In this document: one piece after another, positions 61,735 through 64,000 of the stretch
Layout of the letters: each line of letters opens with the position of its first letter
Numbering within the stretch: the stretch's first letter is position 1
Assembly: GCF_009758125.1 (NCBI RefSeq)
Contig: NZ_WRXO01000001.1
Location: forward strand, 372,001-436,000
Source: Chitinophaga oryziterrae
GTDB lineage: Bacteria; Bacteroidota; Bacteroidia; Chitinophagales; Chitinophagaceae
DNA: 64,000 bases
Reading direction: 5' to 3'
Translations under genes and position numbers: made by a program
Notes under the pieces: model-generated
Databases searched by the model: none
Told to the model about the DNA's origin: nothing
Seen by the model: the letters and a program-made list of their open reading frames with translations, nothing else

Positions 61735-61803
61735 TCATCCATGCCTGATGCATAGCTCCTTCATGTCTCCTTCATGTCTCCGTCATACCTGAAGCATGGA
61801 TGA
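61735..61803. repeat. Tandem 11-bp repeats inside a 10-bp inverted repeat, upstream of pepP
   Basis: TCATCCATGC (61735-61744) is complementary to 61794-61803. Between them stand three tandem 11-mers: CTCCTTCATGT, CTCCTTCATGT and CTCCGTCATAC (61756-61788). GATGCAT/GAAGCAT words flank them. A CCCC-GAGA-GGGG mini-hairpin lies just before (61720-61731). The rest of the 365-bp gap 61526-61890 holds only the two promoters. Confidence 0.7.
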
Positions 61804-61850
61804 AGCATATCTCAGCCATATTAACCGCGCACTTTATTGCGAAATTTCAG

Positions 61851-61858
61851 TAGGTTTG
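61851..61858 (+). promoter_or_regulatory. Putative -7 box of the aminopeptidase P gene
   Basis: TAGGTTTG fits TAnnTTTG, 32 bp upstream of ATG 61891. It is identical to the ruvA box. The nearest TTG is 11 bp upstream, too close for a standard -33 element. Confidence 0.42.
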
Positions 61859-61890
61859 ACGCGCATTTATATAAGACACCACCGTAAAAC

Positions 61891-63189
61891 ATGCACATGA
61901 AAAATTTGCCTCTGGACTCTCAGACTTTCATTAAGAACCGTCAGCGCTTTATTGCAGAAATGCAGCCACACTCTATCGCTATCATCAACTCCAATGATGA
62001 ACTGCCTGCGAACGGCGATGCACTCTATAAATTTCAACAGAATGCAGACCTCTATTGGCTTACAGGTGTAGAACAGGAAGATACGATGGTGATTTTATAT
62101 CCTGATAACCCGGATCCTAAATACCGCGAAGTACTGGTACTGGTACGCCCTAACGAGCTGAAAGAAAAATGGGATGGTCATCGCCTGCGCAAAGACGAAG
62201 CCCTGGCAGTTTCCGGTATTGCTACCGTAGTATGGCTGGATGCATTGGATGCCCTGTTACAGCAATGGATCCATGAAGCCACCAACATTTACCTGAACTC
62301 AAATGAAAATAACCGCAAGGCCAGCCTGGTACCGGTAAGAGATTACCGTTATGCGGAAGAGCTGCGCGCCCGCTACCCGCTGCACACTTACCTGCGTGCA
62401 GCCGTGATCTTCAAAAAACTCCGTGCCGTTAAAACCCCGGAAGAAATAAAGATCATGCAGGTGGCCATGGATATTACAGAAAAAGCCTTCCGCCGGTTAT
62501 TGACCTTCATCCGTCCCGGCGTGTGGGAACATGAGATCCAGGCAGAAATCGTACACGAATTCCTCCGCAACCGCTCAGACGGGGAAGCATATACTTCTAT
62601 TATCGCCAGTGGCGACCGTGCGCGTACCCTGCACTACATCAGTAACAACCAGGAATGTAAAGACGGGGAACTGGTGCTGATGGACTTTGGCGCTGCTTAT
62701 GGCGGATACAATGCAGACCTTACCCGTACTGTACCTGTAAACGGCAAATTCTCAGCCCGTCAGCGTCAGGTATATGATGCCTGCCTGCACCTGCATAACT
62801 ATTGCAGATCTATCCTCAAACCAGGCATCACCATCGCTAAATACCATGAAATGGTGGGTATAGAAGCAGGGAAGGAGTTCGTAAAACTGGGACTGATTAC
62901 CGAAGCAGATATAAAAAATCAGGACCCCGAAACCCCTGCTTACCGTAAATACCTCTACCATGGAATTTCTCACCACCTGGGTGTAGGCGTGCATGACCTG
63001 GGACCATCCTTCTTCCAGCCTATCCCGAAAGATTCCGTAATGACCATAGAACCGGGTATTTATATAGAAGAAGAACAAATGGGCGTTCGTATAGAGAATA
63101 ACATCTGGATCACTGCCAAAGGCAATATCGACCTGATGAAAAATATTCCCATTACCGCAGATGAGATTGAAACATTGATGAAGAAATAG
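61891..63189 (+). CDS. pepP: Xaa-Pro aminopeptidase (aminopeptidase P)
   Basis: A dinuclear metallopeptidase of the M24B family that removes an N-terminal residue before proline. The N-terminal creatinase-like domain occupies about residues 1-170 (FQQNADLYWLTGVEQEDTM). The pita-bread domain has the metal ligands in MDFGAAYGGYNADLTRTVPV (two Asp), GISHHLGVGVHD (His), TIEPGIYIE (Glu) and GVRIENNI (Glu). Length is 432 aa from ATG 61891; an ATG two codons later is equally possible. It has no signal peptide, so it is cytoplasmic. Confidence 0.94.
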   Translation: MHMKNLPLDSQTFIKNRQRFIAEMQPHSIAIINSNDELPANGDALYKFQQNADLYWLTGVEQEDTMVILYPDNPDPKYREVLVLVRPNELKEKWDGHRLRKDEALAVSGIATVVWLDALDALLQQWIHEATNIYLNSNENNRKASLVPVRDYRYAEELRARYPLHTYLRAAVIFKKLRAVKTPEEIKIMQVAMDITEKAFRRLLTFIRPGVWEHEIQAEIVHEFLRNRSDGEAYTSIIASGDRARTLHYISNNQECKDGELVLMDFGAAYGGYNADLTRTVPVNGKFSARQRQVYDACLHLHNYCRSILKPGITIAKYHEMVGIEAGKEFVKLGLITEADIKNQDPETPAYRKYLYHGISHHLGVGVHDLGPSFFQPIPKDSVMTIEPGIYIEEEQMGVRIENNIWITAKGNIDLMKNIPITADEIETLMKK

Positions 63190-63322
63190 TATATATATTT
63201 ACTTAATATTAAAGGCTGATTAAAGTTCCATTATAATTGGAGCCAACTGCTTATAACAAGGATTTATAATATTAATTTCGTCTGATAGCAAAGCCAACAA
63301 TCTGTTTGCATATAAAAATAGA

Positions 63323-64000
63323 ATGAAACAACTTCCAAATATCCTTACGCTCGGCAACCTGTTCTGTGGCTCACTGGCCATTATCTTTATCCTGCATGCT
63401 CCGCAATACATCGCGGAATTCAATGGGGTAGAATATACTATTACCAACCCGGAACCCGTTTACTGGGCTTCTGCACTGGTAGTACTGGCAGGTTTGTTCG
63501 ACTTCCTGGACGGATTGGTTGCGCGTTGGCTGAAGTTGCAATCCCCCTTCGGGAAAGAACTGGATTCCCTGGCAGATGTAATCAGCTTCGGCCTCGTACC
63601 AGGTATGATCTTCTTCCGCCTGCTGCGTAGTGCGTACATGCGCATGCCCGATGTATTCGATGTTTCTTACATTAACCTGGCGCCCGCGTTATTAATACCC
63701 TGCTTTGCGGCCTACCGCCTGGCAAAGTTCAACCTGGATACAAGACAGTCAGAAAACTTTATAGGGATGCCTACTCCGGCAGTAGGACTGCTGGTAGCTT
63801 CCTTCCCGCTCATCGTCCTGTACAATCCCTTTAACCTGGCGCCCATGCTGCAGAATCTCTGGATATTGTACACGATCATCCTGGTATTATGCTACCTGAT
63901 GGTAGCAGAAATACCAATGCTGAGCCTTAAGTTCAAAACGCTCTCGATGTCAGAGAACTGGCCCCGTGTTGCGTTGATCATACTGGCCATAGCCGGCGCT
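63323..64000 (+). CDS. pssA: CDP-diacylglycerol--serine O-phosphatidyltransferase (3' end outside window)
   Basis: The plus strand is open from ATG 63323 to the window edge (226 codons). The protein is a polytopic membrane enzyme of the CDP-alcohol phosphotransferase family. It starts MKQLPNILTLGNLFCGSLAI, and the signature DG-x2-AR-x8-G-x3-D-x3-D is complete in the segment beginning DGLVARW and ending LDSLAD. The N-terminal phrasing and the APALLIPCFAAYRLAKFNLD stretch favour PssA (phosphatidylserine synthase, leading to phosphatidylethanolamine) over PgsA. The frame continues beyond the edge. Confidence 0.9.
   Translation, partial: MKQLPNILTLGNLFCGSLAIIFILHAPQYIAEFNGVEYTITNPEPVYWASALVVLAGLFDFLDGLVARWLKLQSPFGKELDSLADVISFGLVPGMIFFRLLRSAYMRMPDVFDVSYINLAPALLIPCFAAYRLAKFNLDTRQSENFIGMPTPAVGLLVASFPLIVLYNPFNLAPMLQNLWILYTIILVLCYLMVAEIPMLSLKFKTLSMSENWPRVALIILAIAGA

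Noticed and set aside
1..64000. CRISPR arrays, tRNA and rRNA genes, prophage
   Set aside because: No regularly spaced repeats, cloverleaf-like sequences, rRNA segments or phage structural genes were recognised on reading; a tRNAscan or Infernal run was not possible here.

Overview
The window looks like chromosome from a member of the Bacteroidota, most probably Chitinophagaceae and close to Chitinophaga. The evidence is several type IX secretion (T9SS) parts and T9SS sorting domains, the short Bacteroidota-type RpoZ, promoter -7 boxes of the TAnnTTTG type, menaquinone synthesis by the futalosine route, and a DUF4835/DUF4296 neighbourhood. This placement is inferred from gene content only. No rRNA, tRNA or CRISPR array was recognised.

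Region 1 (1-9100, minus strand) is the dcw cell wall and division cluster, transcribed mraZ-rsmH-ftsL-ftsI(PASTA)-murE-mraY-murD-ftsW. FtsW is cut by the window edge. A 4 x 10-bp repeat block just upstream of mraZ looks like an MraZ autoregulatory site. Region 2 (9100-14500, plus) carries bamD, rpoZ, coaBC, a PorD-like DUF4835 gene, a DUF4296 lipoprotein and the two 3-oxoacid CoA-transferase subunits. Region 3 (14500-23300) holds an orphan small gene, a class IV aminotransferase, a photolyase, convergent mqnB-mqnD, then queD-folE, fabD, a GNAT enzyme, a DinB protein and a Nudix-like regulator that has lost its catalytic glutamates.

Region 4 (23300-31060) is the most accessory part. Two tandem, coupled TPR sensor histidine kinases are followed by about 4 kb of decayed DNA: a broken IS4-family transposase, a T9SS cargo gene, a 5'-truncated RibD/DHFR-like fragment and a perfect 38-bp inverted repeat. 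The second kinase has lost the phospho-acceptor histidine and the visible ATP-binding motifs. Region 5 (31060-44100) has fabH, ruvA, the giant T9SS translocon gene sprA (sov), and a three-gene operon behind a doubled operator. That operon encodes a membrane-anchored HCxxxCH protein, a TonB-dependent receptor and a beta-propeller lipoprotein with a CxCC motif. It is a candidate metal-acquisition system and the strongest candidate here for something undescribed.

Region 6 (44100-58200) contains an SDR enzyme, two large paralogous PKD/T9SS type B cargo proteins, an alpha/beta hydrolase, lnt, guaB, dprA, an e(P4)-type acid phosphatase lipoprotein and a PorE-like TPR/propeller/OmpA protein. Region 7 (58200-64000) has queE-folD, pckA, an aminopeptidase P and the start of pssA. 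FolE, QueD and QueE together cover the first three steps from GTP to preQ0. SprA, the PorD-like and PorE-like proteins and three sorting-domain proteins make T9SS export the main theme of the window.
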